Positions 11,301-23,682 are shown, numbered from the stretch's first letter. The stretch is DNA of 64,000 nucleotides from Fasciola hepatica (GCA_948099385.1 CANUEZ040000014.1:3795001-3859000); one strand, 5' to 3'. Translations and numbers: made by a program. Notes: generated by a model not told the origin, from the sequence alone.

Positions 11301-14300
11301 CAGTTGTCATACTGGATGATTTCTCAGCAAGGGTCTAATTGAACCGAATGAATCAAAGCCTAGCACTTCTGGTTCGTGTTCCTGGTTGAAAGTGGGTGAA
11401 TAAACATACATACAGAGCAAGCTTATCTTCACTACTACCATGGCTCAGTGGTGTAAAGCAACACTGGATCATGGGTGGTTAGTTACGCTGTAATTGTGTG
11501 TTCGTGTGTGTGTCTGTTTGTATGTAATATGAAGTTCGACAGTAGCACAGAACATTGAAAGTGGTGTTAGCCTAATTATGAATTTGAAAAGTTGACGGGA
11601 GATTTTGTCACGTCTATTATCTATTCAAACCAGGCTGTTAATTTCAATTCGTAGACAAACTACCTCAAACTACTGAAATCACGACATCTGTTTTGACTAT
11701 TTTAGGAAAAGTTCGAGTCTTAATACAAAATACTAACTATAAACGTTTATCTCCTGTGTTGTTTCGCACGATATAAAAACAATTGCAAACAACTCATTGA
11801 TTTTACTGGCCAAAATAACCATCACAGTTGCTTTGGGTTACGTCATCTGTCTCCGATGTACACGTGAATCCGTCAGTTTCCACGCATGTGACCTTTTCTT
11901 CTAGGTTTTACAATACTGTCATTGTGTCAAGGTGACAAAATAATCAACGTCGTTGTGTTCACCAAATTGTGATAGAAAAACGTTTAATGTGATCATTCAC
12001 AACTAGGACTTCATAATTGTTCTAGGCCATAATAACCGTTAGTTGCGATGGTCTGCTACGCTAGTGATATCACCTATAGAACAATGAGGGATTTTGATCA
12101 CGTTCATTCTTAGTTGACACTGTTACAAGTGAGGTGTGAAAAACACCCCCCCCCCCTCTGAGGCACCAAACCTGGCCTATTGAACACAGCCCATGTTTCC
12201 CACGTTCCAAATTCTGATTTGTCTCTCTGACAAAGAAATCACTTGTGCTCAGGGGAAAACGTACTTGTTACTCAAATTCACTGCTTCGACTGAATTGTCT
12301 ACGGGTAGTCATGGCAACCCAAATAATCACACCAGCCCCCCTACAGGTAGGGCCCGGGCACGACGGAATGGAAAACGAACAATGACCAGATTGGTGGATA
12401 TCGTTTCTGTCTCCTCCCCTTCCTACCTTACCATCATCACTGCCAAGCTCATTGTAGAAACCCGGCACCGAGATAAGAACGGGGATTGTCCCGAACTGTC
12501 CAAGTTCTGTGGTGATAGGCCGACAGTATTACGCGAACAAAATGTGACATCCATTTTTAAAAATAGAACTAATAGTTTTATTATATCCATGTTCTAAATA
12601 AAAATGACACTAACGATACAGCACAACTAATGAGGACAGAATCTCCTGAATTCCTGTCGTTAATCTTCACGGCTAAACTGAACAGCTATCAACATTTCAT
12701 TTCCCGTAGATCTTTCACTGAGAAACGAAAACTTCTGAAGGCGGTAAAAACAGTTTCACTTAAGTTGTATGGAATCAGTTAGTGTGCTAAATCATCCAGT
12801 CTTAACTGCAGACACGAACTCGAAGTGCTAGGCTTTGATTCATTCGGTTCAATTAGACCCTTGCTGAGAAATCATCCAGTATGACAACTGGTCACTGTGC
12901 CTAAGTGAAGTGCCGCTTTCTTACATTCAAAGCTGGTGACGGATCAGTGTTTCGTTTGTGTTTGTATATTGAACCTTATATTCACTATTTTTGTCCAAAT
13001 TCAGTAGTAGTCTATTTAATCTAACTCATTCACCCAGTCGGGACTGGAACCCCGTGGATTGGGAATATTGTGAGTCTCACACACTGAGGCCGTTGGTCTA
13101 CTCGTGCGGACTGTTGGTGATTTGTTTGATTTGAGCACTACATGACTTGGTGTTTCTCTGTTGTTATTTCATGCAAACCAGTGAGCATATTTTTTGAATA
13201 TCATTCTAACAATATCAGTAGTGATCTTTTGCTTCCTTTTTTGTTTATCATGTATTTTGTGTAAACAATAACAGCGAAGATGAACAACTGCTGGACTACG
13301 ACAACGACAGCAGCAGCATCAGCAGCAGCAACAACGACGACGACGAAAGCCACTACTTCTACTGTCCATGCTACTACTAATAATAATATTGCTGCTACCA
13401 TGGCTTCTACTACTAATGCTTCTACTACTAGAAATGTCTCTACTACGTATGCAACTGGCTGTACTACTGATAATTGTACTACCATTGATATTACTGCTAC
13501 TGCTACTCTAACGTCTGCAAGGCCGTCAGCAGTGTTTTGATAGTAGAATGACAAAAGACGTCAAACCTTTTTCATACCACCGTCACCGGATATTTGTGAG
13601 TTCAACGTAATGCAACACTGATATGAAATGCTGTAAGTAAGTCTTGAATACCAGTAAGCTTGCCTAATCGTGATATTTTGATATCGCGAGGATATCAATC
13701 TGGAAGTTGATCGGCATTTGTATTACTAGTTAAAACCTAATGGTAGTATCGAATAGAGATTGTTTCATATAGGTCTGATTTAGGTCGAGAAATATCGCGT
13801 AAGGAGTATGCTTAACGTGCAGTGTCTCGCATCAATGTTCATCTGTTGAACATCCACAGGTAATTGCCACCCAAAACTATTGCATAAAACCTTCGAGGCT
13901 CTTATTGGTGAATATGCCAGACGCTAACATGAGATAACGAAAGTGATAAATCGATAATCATATTCAATTAGGAACGGAGGGACACTCATCATGGAACCTT
14001 CAATCACTTCGGAGAAGGCTACTTCAAAACAGTACACTAGTTCGGGTGAACTTCTCACATCACAAAGGTCAGCCTTCGGATGAAAAAATACCAACCATGT
14101 CATTGTGAAATATGTTCCGGTTCGTTGTACTTGCCTACCACCTGTATTAATCCATTATACTTAGGGGAAGTAGGACCTTCTTTTGATGTTTCATTTTTAA
14201 TCGACTTGAGTAAATGGTGGTGTGGCATGGTGCCCAAAATGAATGTCTCCCCTTTCAATTTCTTGGTCATTTTTTGTTGAAATGGTTTTAGCATTCATGT

Positions 14301-15223
14301 TATTGCCATCCATAAATGATAGCATTGCTATTATTCGGACAGAATTTTACGCTTGACATGATAATAGTTAGGGTGCCAGTACCAAAAAGCATTGGCTAAA
14401 CGTGGAGGAGGATTGGGGTAGGGAGGTGGGGAAGTAGAGAATCAAATATGGAGTAGCTATGGCAACGAGCTGCGGGCAATTATATCGCTTAGTGGCCAAA
14501 TTCGTAGTAGTAGTTCAAACGTCAGCATTTCAGTTGACAACTTGAACGAGAGATTTGAGCTGCAACGCATCTATGCTGTGTAAAGAGTTCATATTCCGTG
14601 TCACAAAAACGGGTTCCGATTTGTCGTATGAAATACACCCTTTTGATCTGCCAGAAAGACTCCGGATTTTCACGGTATTTTGCAGCCCAATAGAGCTGGC
14701 GGTTAACGTGGCAGTGTGTATCCTATGTGTAATAACTTGAAATTGGAGTGAAGCCAATTTCCCTGATGAACCTAGCAATAAACCACTAACATGGACTATT
14801 GTCCCATCCATACGGCTCGTATTCTGATGACATTTTTGAACGATTTGCAAGCTTCCATGAGTTGTAAACGGCTCCGATAATTTGGACAGTTTGTCTTCAA
14901 GTTTAACATTTTTCAAACATTAGATTGATGTTAGTCAATCTGGACACCGGTAATATTACTTCTCAAGTTCCGGTGCGTAAAGTACGAGGCATATATGGCG
15001 AAGAAAAAAGTGCTGGTTTTTCATTGGTTTTTCTTCATATTACTAGATAACTGGATCAGTGTGGGTTATTGGATAACTGAGGAAGAACACAAAACAATGG
15101 TCAAAGTTTGTATTACTTTTGTATGCTTTCCAGAATGAAAGTTATCGTAAATTAATAATATTGTAAGGACTATAACTGACTGAGATCAGCTTCTTCACAC
15201 ACTTTACGTTGACGCCCAAGCTT

Positions 15224-15260
<37 letters not shown>

Positions 15261-18200
15261 CGTGATTTACGAATTACAGTCGAGTGCTCTACTCAGTACT
15301 GTCTAGTCTGGTGTTCGTTGGTTCACCTGGATCAGTCCTACTGGACCTCGCGTTTTTCACATCTATTCTGTTTGGTCCAGTTGATAAATTCGTCCTTTGA
15401 GCAGAAGGTTAGAAATACAATCACTGGATATGATTCAAACTTCTACGGGACCGTCTGTCTTCTAAGTTCAAATTGATCGAAGAGAACTAAAACACGGGTC
15501 GAATCCTCATCCGATCAATAATACCCAGTATGGTTGTGTGTCGTTGCTGATTGATAACTAGCACTTTCAAGAATGCCCTATGACCTATTACCGATTTTTA
15601 TGTTTTGCTTAACCTTGGTTCAACCACTCGTCTTTTGTTCCCTCCACTCCGAAGCATTTATGACTTATTTGTTGTGCCATCTGAATCCAGTTCAACGGGA
15701 AGCATACAAAGACCATTGTGGTATTATTTACAAAACAGACAGATATTCTCAATCGAGGGTCGTTCACTATCCCGGGTTAAATCTTCAGCCCTGGTCGAAG
15801 CAGTCAGAATCCGTGAACATTCCAGAATCGTCCCCTTCAACTGAAACGAGAATATCTGCACTAGCCGATCCTGAGAGCATGTATTTATCAACCAGTTCAG
15901 GAAAGAATTTAACCAACCGGTTTGTAGGTGATTTACCAATTCCATCTTCAAGACCACCAAACTTGGACACGTATGCTCGTCTGCGAGACAGAGTCACTTT
16001 CCAGTTGAACAGTTCTGTGCACGGGGAAGATCGCATGATCCCAGGTCATTCCAGTTTCGGCCATCATGTCGAGTCGATTGCTGCGGGCTCTCGAACCTAC
16101 TTGACTTTGCCCAGTATGAGAAAGAAACGCACGAGGGCAGCATTCTCACATGCTCAAGTGTTCGAACTGGAACGTCGATTTAACTATCAACGCTATCTTT
16201 CTGCCCCGGAACGAGCAGAACTGGCGAAAAATTTACGGCTTTCCGAGACACAGGTGAGCATTCTTCGATTGGCTGTGTTTTGTCAAAAACGATGGATTGG
16301 TTTACTTGGCAATGGACGCTTTGTCATCTTTAAAACTACATTCTGCAAAGGCCAAGTCGAAAAACCGTAAAAAATTTGATCTAATGCATAGGGAAATAAA
16401 AACACCTGTCTTTTCCCGTGGTTCAATCAGGATGCCAGATTTTTTTCTTTAGATTAGAAGCTGAAATCAGATAGACCTTTTATTTTGATCACATATCTTC
16501 AAGATCCCCAGCTTCTGGCTTGACAACTTCAGGAGGAAAAATTAGCGCCTCCCTTGCCATTGATGATTTAACATCAGAACGACCCTCAACTGTTTGGATC
16601 TATTTGGTTATTCTTACAACTGATATTCTGCTAGATTGGTAGTGAACTGACTTTGTTCATAGAAAAAAAAGAATTATTTAATTAACTATTCTGTTCTGAG
16701 CGGTCGTTACATAGCCTCAGTCTGATTTTCAGTTTGCTTCTTAAGCCAATCAGTTAGGATCCCAAATTCGTACTTAAAAGTAGAAGATTTCAACGACTTG
16801 ATAACGGAAGCGTAAGGAACATTAATGTATAGTGGATGACTTGAAAGCTTTTAACGCGGTTCCGGGTTATGCGGTACACTATGGCGTCATGTCCGTCAAA
16901 TGGACTTGAAATCAGTCAGACAGACGTATTTGGAACCTGCTAACTGGATCATTCAGATGCAACTAAACCGCCTCGTGATTGGCTAGTTAAGTACCTGCTA
17001 ATCATATCACGTATTGCCTCGTATATAAACTAGCGTGTTCTGAATAAATCCACAGAAAACCTACTCCTGATTTCATTCTTCTCAGCTCTGGATCTGTCTA
17101 TAGTTCCGAGTAAAAGCTGCCTAACTACTTTACGCTTTCCGGGTTAGCCCAAGTACCGTAGTGTGTTTTGGCTGTAGTGGGCATTCATAACTGGCTAGGC
17201 AGAATAGGGTATGAACAACTGCACTCATTGGTTCAGTGTACTCCGAAGTGGAAACAGTTACAATATACAGTGATACCAACTGACACCAGAATCAGAGATT
17301 CGTGTATTGTTATTCCAGTATCTACTCGGTTGCATTTGACGGTAAACAATGACTGTTATTAATGTTTTTAATAGGAACCTGTACGATTAATCATTACTTT
17401 GAAAGTTAGCCGACAACGAGAGATTTTTGTTGTAGATTCTGTCCGATAACCAACATCCCCTAAAATGTGCTCAGCACTGTCCTCATGCATAAGGGAAAAT
17501 TCGTAACCCGTGTATTGTCGACATAAATCAAGTTAGGTACAGTCACCCCAATAGTACGATGGCTAATCCATTTGGGGTTTCGTTCATGAAATCCCACGTT
17601 CGAACCCGACTAACTAGAATGGTTGTTTATTTATTATTCACTATTCCAATATGAGTGAAGTAATATTGACTCTTCTGAACTGTGAGTGAAACATCAATAC
17701 TGCAGGACGAATACTGATTTGAAATAAAGTACCTTGCTGGCATAAGCCAATGCAGTGAATTGCGGAGATTACAAGTTTTACAATGAGTCGACGAGCAAGC
17801 ATCATTTAGAGGATATAGAGTGATGAACGCAGGTCTGTTTTTACGGTACTTCACATTCGGTCAATGCAGTACACTTATGAAGATTTAGTGTTGGAGGATT
17901 TATTGGGATTCAATAATGTGAGCCACTATATTGCCAGAATGGTGTAAAATAGCATGTAAACGGTTTCACTGACATTGTGTGAGCAGATTGGTCATCAGGA
18001 TCATCGGCCCTGCGAGGTTCTGTGAATGGCTCGTTGAGTCAGTATTTTGTGCACGATTGGCCAACTTCCACAATTTGTTAGTTGGTATGATTTCAGAAGA
18101 CGGTTTCAGAGACAAACAGTTGCTTTCAATGATTCCTTCACTAGTCTTTACAAATCATATAGGAGAGGGTTGTGCTGAAATGGTCAAGGGTCATTGGGAT

Positions 18201-20429
18201 TGGATATAGTCCGTGGGACGGGGTTGGAGTTAGATCGACGTGTCGATTCACACGACGGGGTCGTGACAGTCACAAGGTTCGGTGATGAGTGACTGGGTTA
18301 GGGGTGGTCCACTTGCGGCCAGGGCAAGTGCGAAAAGACGAATGCTAATCGCCTCTGCGGTGGCCAGTGTGTATAAACGGATGTGTTTGTGGGGATTGGG
18401 GTGGGGGGGGGAGGCACTCGCTAGACGATTTGAAATGCCGAATCTACGCTAATTTGATGATTTGAGTACGGTATGATTTACTGAATCCAATAAAAATGGG
18501 CCGTGTCGAATCGTCACATGGGGCAGAACTGGATACAGTTTACTTGAACCCTACTGCAAGGCTGTTGACATTTTGGTGACGTACTTCATGGCTGGTGTTG
18601 AAACGTATGCTATCCAAACGCCTGGCTCAGCAAATAAGGAGCTCATGAGGAATGTCTGGTTGGACCATTGATTCTTGAAATTTCTTGCCATTTCCTGAAA
18701 TGTTAAGCACTTTATCCCGGTTCTTGAATCACGTTAGTTGGATTCTAGGGTGGCAAAGAGACGACTTTGTCGCAGTCTCAGCTTTTGCTGCTGAGGAGCA
18801 CAACAGTTTTGTTCTTTGGAAACGGTGGATCCACTAATGTCTGCTCATACCCCTGTGTGTATGCAGATACTGTATCCCACAACTTTGCATCCCTCCTAAT
18901 GTGTTTCATTTGACGCGGGTAAATATCACGTTACTTTGAGACTCAGGAACTCGTTGTTAGTCTCCCTTCTTACGTTTGTGTTCAGTTATCCCAAACTAAG
19001 TTCACACAGGCTGCAAACCATGATAGTTTTAGATCAGTGACCAACGGAAACACTGTTATCCAAATTCGCCTGTGACTTGACTGGAAAAGGTTTTGATCGA
19101 CAACCTTGTTCCAAGTTCGAGTTCATTATGGACAGGATTCCAAAATCGGCCTTTGATTTCACAATTTCCAAAACTTCTTCAGTGGCCCTGGTACGTTACA
19201 CTTAGCTCAGTAAGCATTAACTGACGAAGCATTATATCACATTTTCTGAGTAGGTGTTGTAACCCAAGCGACTCAAAACCTTGTTATTTAGTACCACATC
19301 TTGTTCTGTTCTCAATATTTTTCAACGCCGATTCAGAAGACGGGCAACCAGTCCTACGTATCAGGTTTCCATCTCTAGATGTGGAATCTTAGCCGTTGAT
19401 TCTTCTTTTTCCCGAACTGGTAATTTAGGAAACCCCCTTTCTCTCTCTTTCTTACCACCGATCTACAACCATTCTCGTTTTAAAAAGAGGACCGACATGC
19501 TGGTTCACGGTGAACGTTCTCCGCAAACTCCCCTTACGGTGTATTTTCGAGCTATGGGGTTCCCTTCCTTTCATTGTATTTCATTTAGTGTGTACTAATA
19601 TATGAAAATATACTGCGGTAATTAAATTCTGCCTCATCACTTCAGCCAAATTATTTGTAAAACACATTACTTGAACTATCGAATTCTTGCATTTCTCGTT
19701 ATCTTATATATTTCGTATTCCATATCCAACACAAATGTGTTTACAAAAAAATAACTGCAATGTTTTGCATACTAGGTCAAAATCTGGTTTCAGAACAGAC
19801 GGTACAAGACCAAGAAACGTCAACTGACTGGGCACTATGATCGGACGTCGCCTATGGATATGGTACGGTTATCCATCTCGACCCAACCCGAGTTTGACCT
19901 ATCCGTCGGCGCGGATCAATCAACGGCAGAAAACAGTCGTACAAACTTCACCGTTGAACCGGTAGTGGCTGCTAATCAATGTGCTGGCCACCATTCGACT
20001 AAGGCGCAGCAGGGCTTGGCATTCAAAACATCCTCATCATCATTCACGTCCGTGATACATGATGTTAAAAGACTGGGAAGAACGTATAACCCACTCCAGA
20101 ACCGACCCGATTTCTCGTTCAATGCGACGGGGCAAAATCCATTCTGTTGGTTTTATTCACGACCGAAAACATCGCCCGTATCCTCGTCCGTATCCCCGAC
20201 CGATTCACCTCCATCCAACGAAAGTCTTTTGCAGAATTCACGTCACAGTTTGCCCGTTAACACGGATTGCAATTTGCAACCTAATGAGCTACAACCCGAT
20301 AGAGGAGCTGCATTATTCGCCACACTGTTTTCAGAACTCATGCAATCTGACAGGAGAGCGTCTTGCCCCAGTTTCATTTCACCAAGTTTGTCCACTATGA
20401 ACAAAACAGTGTCACCATTCAATGCGTAA
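7646..20429 (+). CDS. bap: NK3/bagpipe-type homeobox transcription factor (three coding exons)
   Basis: Proposed join: 7646-8099, 15655-16253, 19776-20429, giving 568 residues. It encodes a nuclear DNA-binding protein, presumably a repressor. Residues 9-15 (FAIASLL) fit the EH1 Groucho-binding pattern at the N-terminus of NK proteins; residues 71-88 are strongly acidic; the homeodomain is residues 308-367. [16 protein letters not shown] and [18 protein letters not shown] in helices 1-2 match the NK3/bagpipe/Nkx3 group rather than NK2 proper, and Tyr54 in [10 protein letters not shown] is the NK-2 class hallmark. Both introns have GT-AG ends and compatible phases (intron 1 phase 1, intron 2 phase 0). 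In animals this group patterns visceral mesoderm and muscle or skeleton; a role in this worm is inference. The 3' end of exon 3 is serine/asparagine-rich and not conserved. Extra small exons in the 7.5-kb intron 1 cannot be excluded. Confidence 0.88.
8317..8369. repeat. (ATT)n microsatellite in intron 1
   Basis: About 17 ATT units with one GCT interruption near 8353. Confidence 0.95.
8370..10797. other. Intron 1, unrecognised 2.4 kb with a run of same-frame open segments
   Basis: From 9184 to 10116 three plus-strand open segments (85, 93 and 62 codons) share one reading frame and are separated by stops. Sequences such as [20 protein letters not shown] and [19 protein letters not shown] look more protein-like than the surroundings, but match no family I know. 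It could be a decayed transposon or chance. The rest holds nothing recognisable. Confidence 0.3.
10798..10870 (+). repeat. tRNA-derived (SINE-like) sequence with A and B boxes
   Basis: An A-box-like TGGTCGAACGG at 10807-10817 and a perfect B box GGTTCGATTCC at 10852-10862 are 34 bp apart, as in tRNAs and tRNA-derived SINEs. The T stem does not pair beyond two bases, so it is not a functional tRNA. It lies 70 bp left of the inverted-repeat arm at 10938. Confidence 0.5.
10938..11368 (+). repeat. Left arm of a near-perfect inverted repeat in intron 1
   Basis: This 431-bp segment is the reverse complement of 12823-13252. By direct alignment I see only three substitutions (near 11166, 11177 and 11184 in AACGAGTTAGGTTAAATAAAC) and one A-tract length difference, about 99% identity. 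It includes a B-box-like GGTTCCAGTCC at 11140-11150 with a CTCAGTG segment 35 bp upstream, so the repeat may be tRNA-derived. Weaker similarity runs about 20 bp past 11368. Confidence 0.95.
11369..12822. other. Spacer between the inverted-repeat arms in intron 1
   Basis: The spacer is 1454 bp. No transposase-like frame is present; the only longer frame (12193-12597, +) has no recognised motif. A C10 tract lies near 12148. Confidence 0.5.
12823..13252 (-). repeat. Right arm of the near-perfect inverted repeat in intron 1
   Basis: Reverse complement of 10938-11368; see that entry. Homology ends within the ATCATG at 13247-13252, and a trinucleotide-rich tract begins about 25 bp later. Confidence 0.95.
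13278..13515. repeat. Imperfect trinucleotide-repeat tract
   Basis: A 240-bp mosaic of ACA/ACG/GCA, then TAC/TAA/TGC triplets. It gives Thr/Ala-rich frames on + and Val/Ala-rich frames on -, neither with protein character. Confidence 0.8.
13541..15225. other. Intron 1, unrecognised
   Basis: The longest frame is 14530-14916 on the minus strand (128 codons, ...[20 protein letters not shown]...), with no family I recognise. No RNA gene or repeat family is seen. Confidence 0.35.
15226..15259. repeat. (GT)n microsatellite in intron 1
   Basis: Seventeen TG units. Confidence 0.95.
15655..16253 (+). CDS. bap: NK3/bagpipe gene, coding exon 2 (homeodomain residues 1-44)
   Basis: The donor CAG|GTGAGC after codon 44 of the homeodomain is clear (16253/16254). 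The homeodomain starts at 16122 with [20 protein letters not shown]. The acceptor is less sure: CTCCGAAG|CATTT at 15654/15655 has a good pyrimidine tract and the phase needed to join exon 1, but CCAG|TTCAAC at 15690/15691 is also in phase and would shorten the protein by 12 residues. The 155 residues before the homeodomain are serine/proline-rich and carry no motif I recognise. The open frame beyond 16253 is intron read-through. Confidence 0.9.
16254..16849. other. Intron 2, proximal part, no feature seen
   Basis: Begins at the GTGAGC donor inside the homeodomain. No repeat or coding motif is evident. Confidence 0.4.
16850..17165 (+). mobile_element. Possible solo-LTR-like segment
   Basis: Within about 300 bp are a TATATAA at 17023-17029, an AATAAA at 17043-17048, then a T/C-rich stretch, a spacing seen in Gypsy LTRs (promoter then polyadenylation signal). 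No terminal TG...CA pair or target duplication could be fixed, so limits are approximate. Confidence 0.25.
17166..19775. other. Intron 2, distal part, largely unrecognised
   Basis: Contains a possible tRNA-derived stretch (TGGCTAATCCA at about 17560 and CGTTCGAACCC at 17597-17607) and a G-rich tract at 18400-18412. Short open frames (17979-18209, 19281-19598) show no motif. Ends at the acceptor TACTAG at 19775. Confidence 0.35.
19776..20429 (+). CDS. bap: NK3/bagpipe gene, coding exon 3 (homeodomain residues 45-60 and C-terminus)
   Basis: After TACTAG|GTCAAAATCTGG the exon reads [16 protein letters not shown], the end of helix 3 with Trp48, Phe49, Asn51 and the NK-2 class Tyr54, continuing in frame to the TAA at 20427-20429. 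The splice joins Gln44 to Val45 in phase 0. The pyrimidine tract before the acceptor is weak, but the coding match fixes the boundary. The 201-residue C-terminal region is rich in Ser, Thr, Asn and Pro and has no recognised domain. A frame starting at the internal ATG 19854 would miss the homeodomain and is not the real start. Confidence 0.92.
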   Translation, partial: VKIWFQNRRYKTKKRQLTGHYDRTSPMDMVRLSISTQPEFDLSVGADQSTAENSRTNFTVEPVVAANQCAGHHSTKAQQGLAFKTSSSSFTSVIHDVKRLGRTYNPLQNRPDFSFNATGQNPFCWFYSRPKTSPVSSSVSPTDSPPSNESLLQNSRHSLPVNTDCNLQPNELQPDRGAALFATLFSELMQSDRRASCPSFISPSLSTMNKTVSPFNA

Positions 20430-20714
20430 ACCAGTCCATCACACACATATACACCCACGCACTGTAAAAGACTAGCCAACAGTACTATGCTTCCAGTTGC
20501 ACAAAACATGATGCACCTAACACTACAATGCCGATTCAGTAACCCCAAACGGCCAAACGAAGCTTGGCAACAGAACACATTTTAAATGATTCGTATTCTA
20601 TATAAGCATTGTCAAACCCAAAACAATGCAATACAATATAATACTATACAATACAGCTTACATGTCGATTGTTGACTTTATCTGCCGCGTCTGAAGTCCA
20701 CCGCTGACAAGTAC

Positions 20715-20720
20715 AATAAA
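20715..20720 (+). promoter_or_regulatory. Candidate poly(A) signal of the NK3/bagpipe gene
   Basis: AATAAA lies 286 nt after the stop codon at 20429, the first canonical hexamer downstream; AT-rich variants such as AATATA lie near 20635. Confidence 0.45.
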
Positions 20721-22580
20721 TCGAACGTACAGCCCACAAACAAAAGGTAGAAAAAAGGGATGACCCGTGTTATTTATCCAATGATTTTACCCCAACTGTG
20801 AACTCAAAATGCTATAAATCCGTCTAATTTATTAAGGTATTACCACTGTGAAGAGACTGGCCAGCGAATGAACTAATAACCAAACTGAAAAATGCATGTT
20901 CGTCTAAACTAGTGATTTTTCACATTTATGAATAGACTGTTCAGTAATTGTGTTTAGTTTTAAAAGTCTGTCATTCAAAAGTAACGTTTCCAAACTTTGG
21001 CAATTCAGTTAGAATTAACGTTTGTTTACTCATTTCATTTAGGCAGAAATAGTTCATTTTGAAATGAGACTTGCCTGTGGTGTCATTTGTGTGATTTATT
21101 GAGACGAAGAATGATCTAGAGTGGAACGGAGTTTTATAATTGTGTATGGAAGATTTTAATGGAGAGTGTCTGAACAGATTAGACTTTCAAAACAGGGTAG
21201 CTAATATTGTTGTTGCTGTCAAGTAGATATCTTGTCAGACAATACTGCGTGGATTAAAGGCTCAACTACAATGTAAGAATGGATTCCGTACAGTGGAATA
21301 TCTTGCGAGAATGACAAGCAATAGTTCCTTTGTAGGGACAGGGGTACATTTCATCTAGATGGCGTGTTATTTCTCCAAAACAAATTCAGCGTGTTATCCA
21401 ACACCGTAGACTAACAGTTTATCCCCACTGTCTCTTCAGTCGTAGAAAACGTCTTGTCGGAGGACTTCTGCTCAGGGCTGCTGTGCTCGGTCCGAGCAGT
21501 CACGTGCACAGCCAGATAATCTCGTACGCACACTCACTCTGTGGACTATCGATCGATGTCCCGTTTGAAATTCTACTCTGGTAAGCGCCTGCACAGTTGA
21601 CGCTGTTGGCTATCTACAACACCATACTGTTCTATTTTCAATCAGCTTAGTTCCGAGCTAAACGAGACTTTTGTCACTAGCTATGACAGTTCGTTTATTT
21701 ACAAGGATGAAAATGTGTGGGTACATTTGATATACTCTGAAATGATGACTAGAGACCAACAGCTAGCGGAAGACCTAGTTTTGTGTGTCAGGCTGCATAC
21801 ACATTGCTGATGTTCCATTACGAATCTGAGGGAACAGCTAGTTGCGTGGAGTTACCGGGCTTTCACAGTACGTATACTGGCAGGTTAAATAAAGCCCATT
21901 TAAAATAATCTGACTGTCACGGTGATCCGAACACTCCAACCCCCTCACCACCGCCAAGATCGACCAGGAATAAAAGGGCCACATGAATGTAAGTCTAGCA
22001 GTCAGTTGCGAAGACCTTTTGTAGATCAGTGGGATATTGATACACAACTAACTGATGCGGTTGTTGCATCAAATCAACACTGTTGATCATTATAGCACTA
22101 AAATCTCGGAGATCAGTGTTCGAATATATGCGTTATTACTCACTATACTACCTTTCCATGCTTAACGGGTGCTCAAGTCGATATGATTGCCTCTGAATTC
22201 ATCAAAAGCGAATATCTAAATCTCAAGGTAGCCCATAAATAAGTAAAAACTCATGAGCTAAGTATGATGCTCTTGAAATAAAGAGAACTTTTGAGTGGGC
22301 TGTTTATCGAGGGCAAACACAGAAATCCTACAATCGATTAAACCGGATCCGAGAAGTGGAGGGATTCAATTAACTATTCCGTTCACAGGCGCGACAAACT
22401 TCGCTAGTCACAGAGCGGTGATCTTTAACAATTACGTTCACTTGAAATCTGTATGGACTTTTCCCCTACTGAATTGTTCATTCAAGCTCATTAGCAATTA
22501 AAAGCTGAGCCCGTTTCACTCCATCCCAACAATCCTCTACTTGAACGGTTTTGGGGCACGGAAAGCTGAATGCAGGCCGG
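20721..22580. other. Intergenic DNA downstream of the homeobox gene, unrecognised
   Basis: AT-rich near 20580-20660, then mixed sequence. No long frame, RNA gene or repeat was recognised. Confidence 0.4.
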
Positions 22581-22716
<136 letters not shown>

Positions 22717-23682
22717 TTTTTCTCATCGGGATAGAGGGTTTCCGGCCCGTAGGCTGTGTGATCGCTTGAAGTGGACAAACAGTATACACCTTCATTCTTG
22801 TCATTTAGAACTGATGCATTTCGATGTAAATACCGCCATCTGTGATTTGATTAACGGACTTGATCCAGATAGAGGTTCACTAACGATGGACAAATGAGCT
22901 TTTGGCTGAGCAGTAACAACAACAATAAAAAACAATGAACAACAGGAGCACACCATGTTCGAACCATCACCCACAAAGATTGCACACAGTGGAAGTATTA
23001 GTAAGTTTCAATTTCAGTAGTTTGACGAAAAAATTTTCTGTCCATTTTCCACTCACAAGAAGACCAATTCACTAGTAGGAGGGGAAGTCACATAGTGTGC
23101 CTCACAAATGGTTTGCAAGATAATTTATTTCTCAAGGTAACCGTTTTTGACTCATGAGTGATTAGCTAAAGGTTGGAAAACCGGTTGATTGATACACGGT
23201 GGCGTGTAACACTATGGCATAGACCGCCATTCCCACCTTCTCTGATGTAAGTGTTGATGCCTGTTCATACACTGACTGAACTACGGACCATCAGCTTTTC
23301 ATTCTTTCCATGCCTCTGGAGAACGTACCCATGCCCTCATCTGACGAACATGCTAGCCTGCCTGTTCACATCGTTAGTCGTCGGTAACGTGGACGGACTT
23401 CGAGCCCTTGTCCTTTCCGCCGTATTGCGATCGTCGCTGGTTATCGCGTTAGAGATACTTCCGCGAAAAGTCCTCATTAACTGATCTGACGATGATAGAT
23501 GAGCTTACAGTGAGGATACTGGTTTTTGTGCAGGTCGGAATAGTGCCATTTTTAGCACTTTTCAGCTCGTTGTTAAGTTCCTGAATCTTGATCTCTACGC
23601 TCCTACTTGCTTTAGCCTATTTACTCAAACTGCCTATCGATCGGACACGTTCGCACAGTCTTTCATTTATTGGCTTTTCTGC
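22717..23682. other. Unrecognised intergenic DNA
   Basis: Nothing beyond short frames; an AAC/AATAAA-rich patch lies at 22915-22945. Confidence 0.4.

Noticed and set aside
13201..13554. Thr/Ala-rich or Val/Ala-rich proteins
   Set aside because: They follow an imperfect trinucleotide tract and have no start context or homology.
16254..16370. Coding continuation of exon 2 past 16253
   Set aside because: It breaks the homeodomain after Gln44, and a strong GTGAGC donor sits exactly there; exon 3 supplies VKIWFQN.
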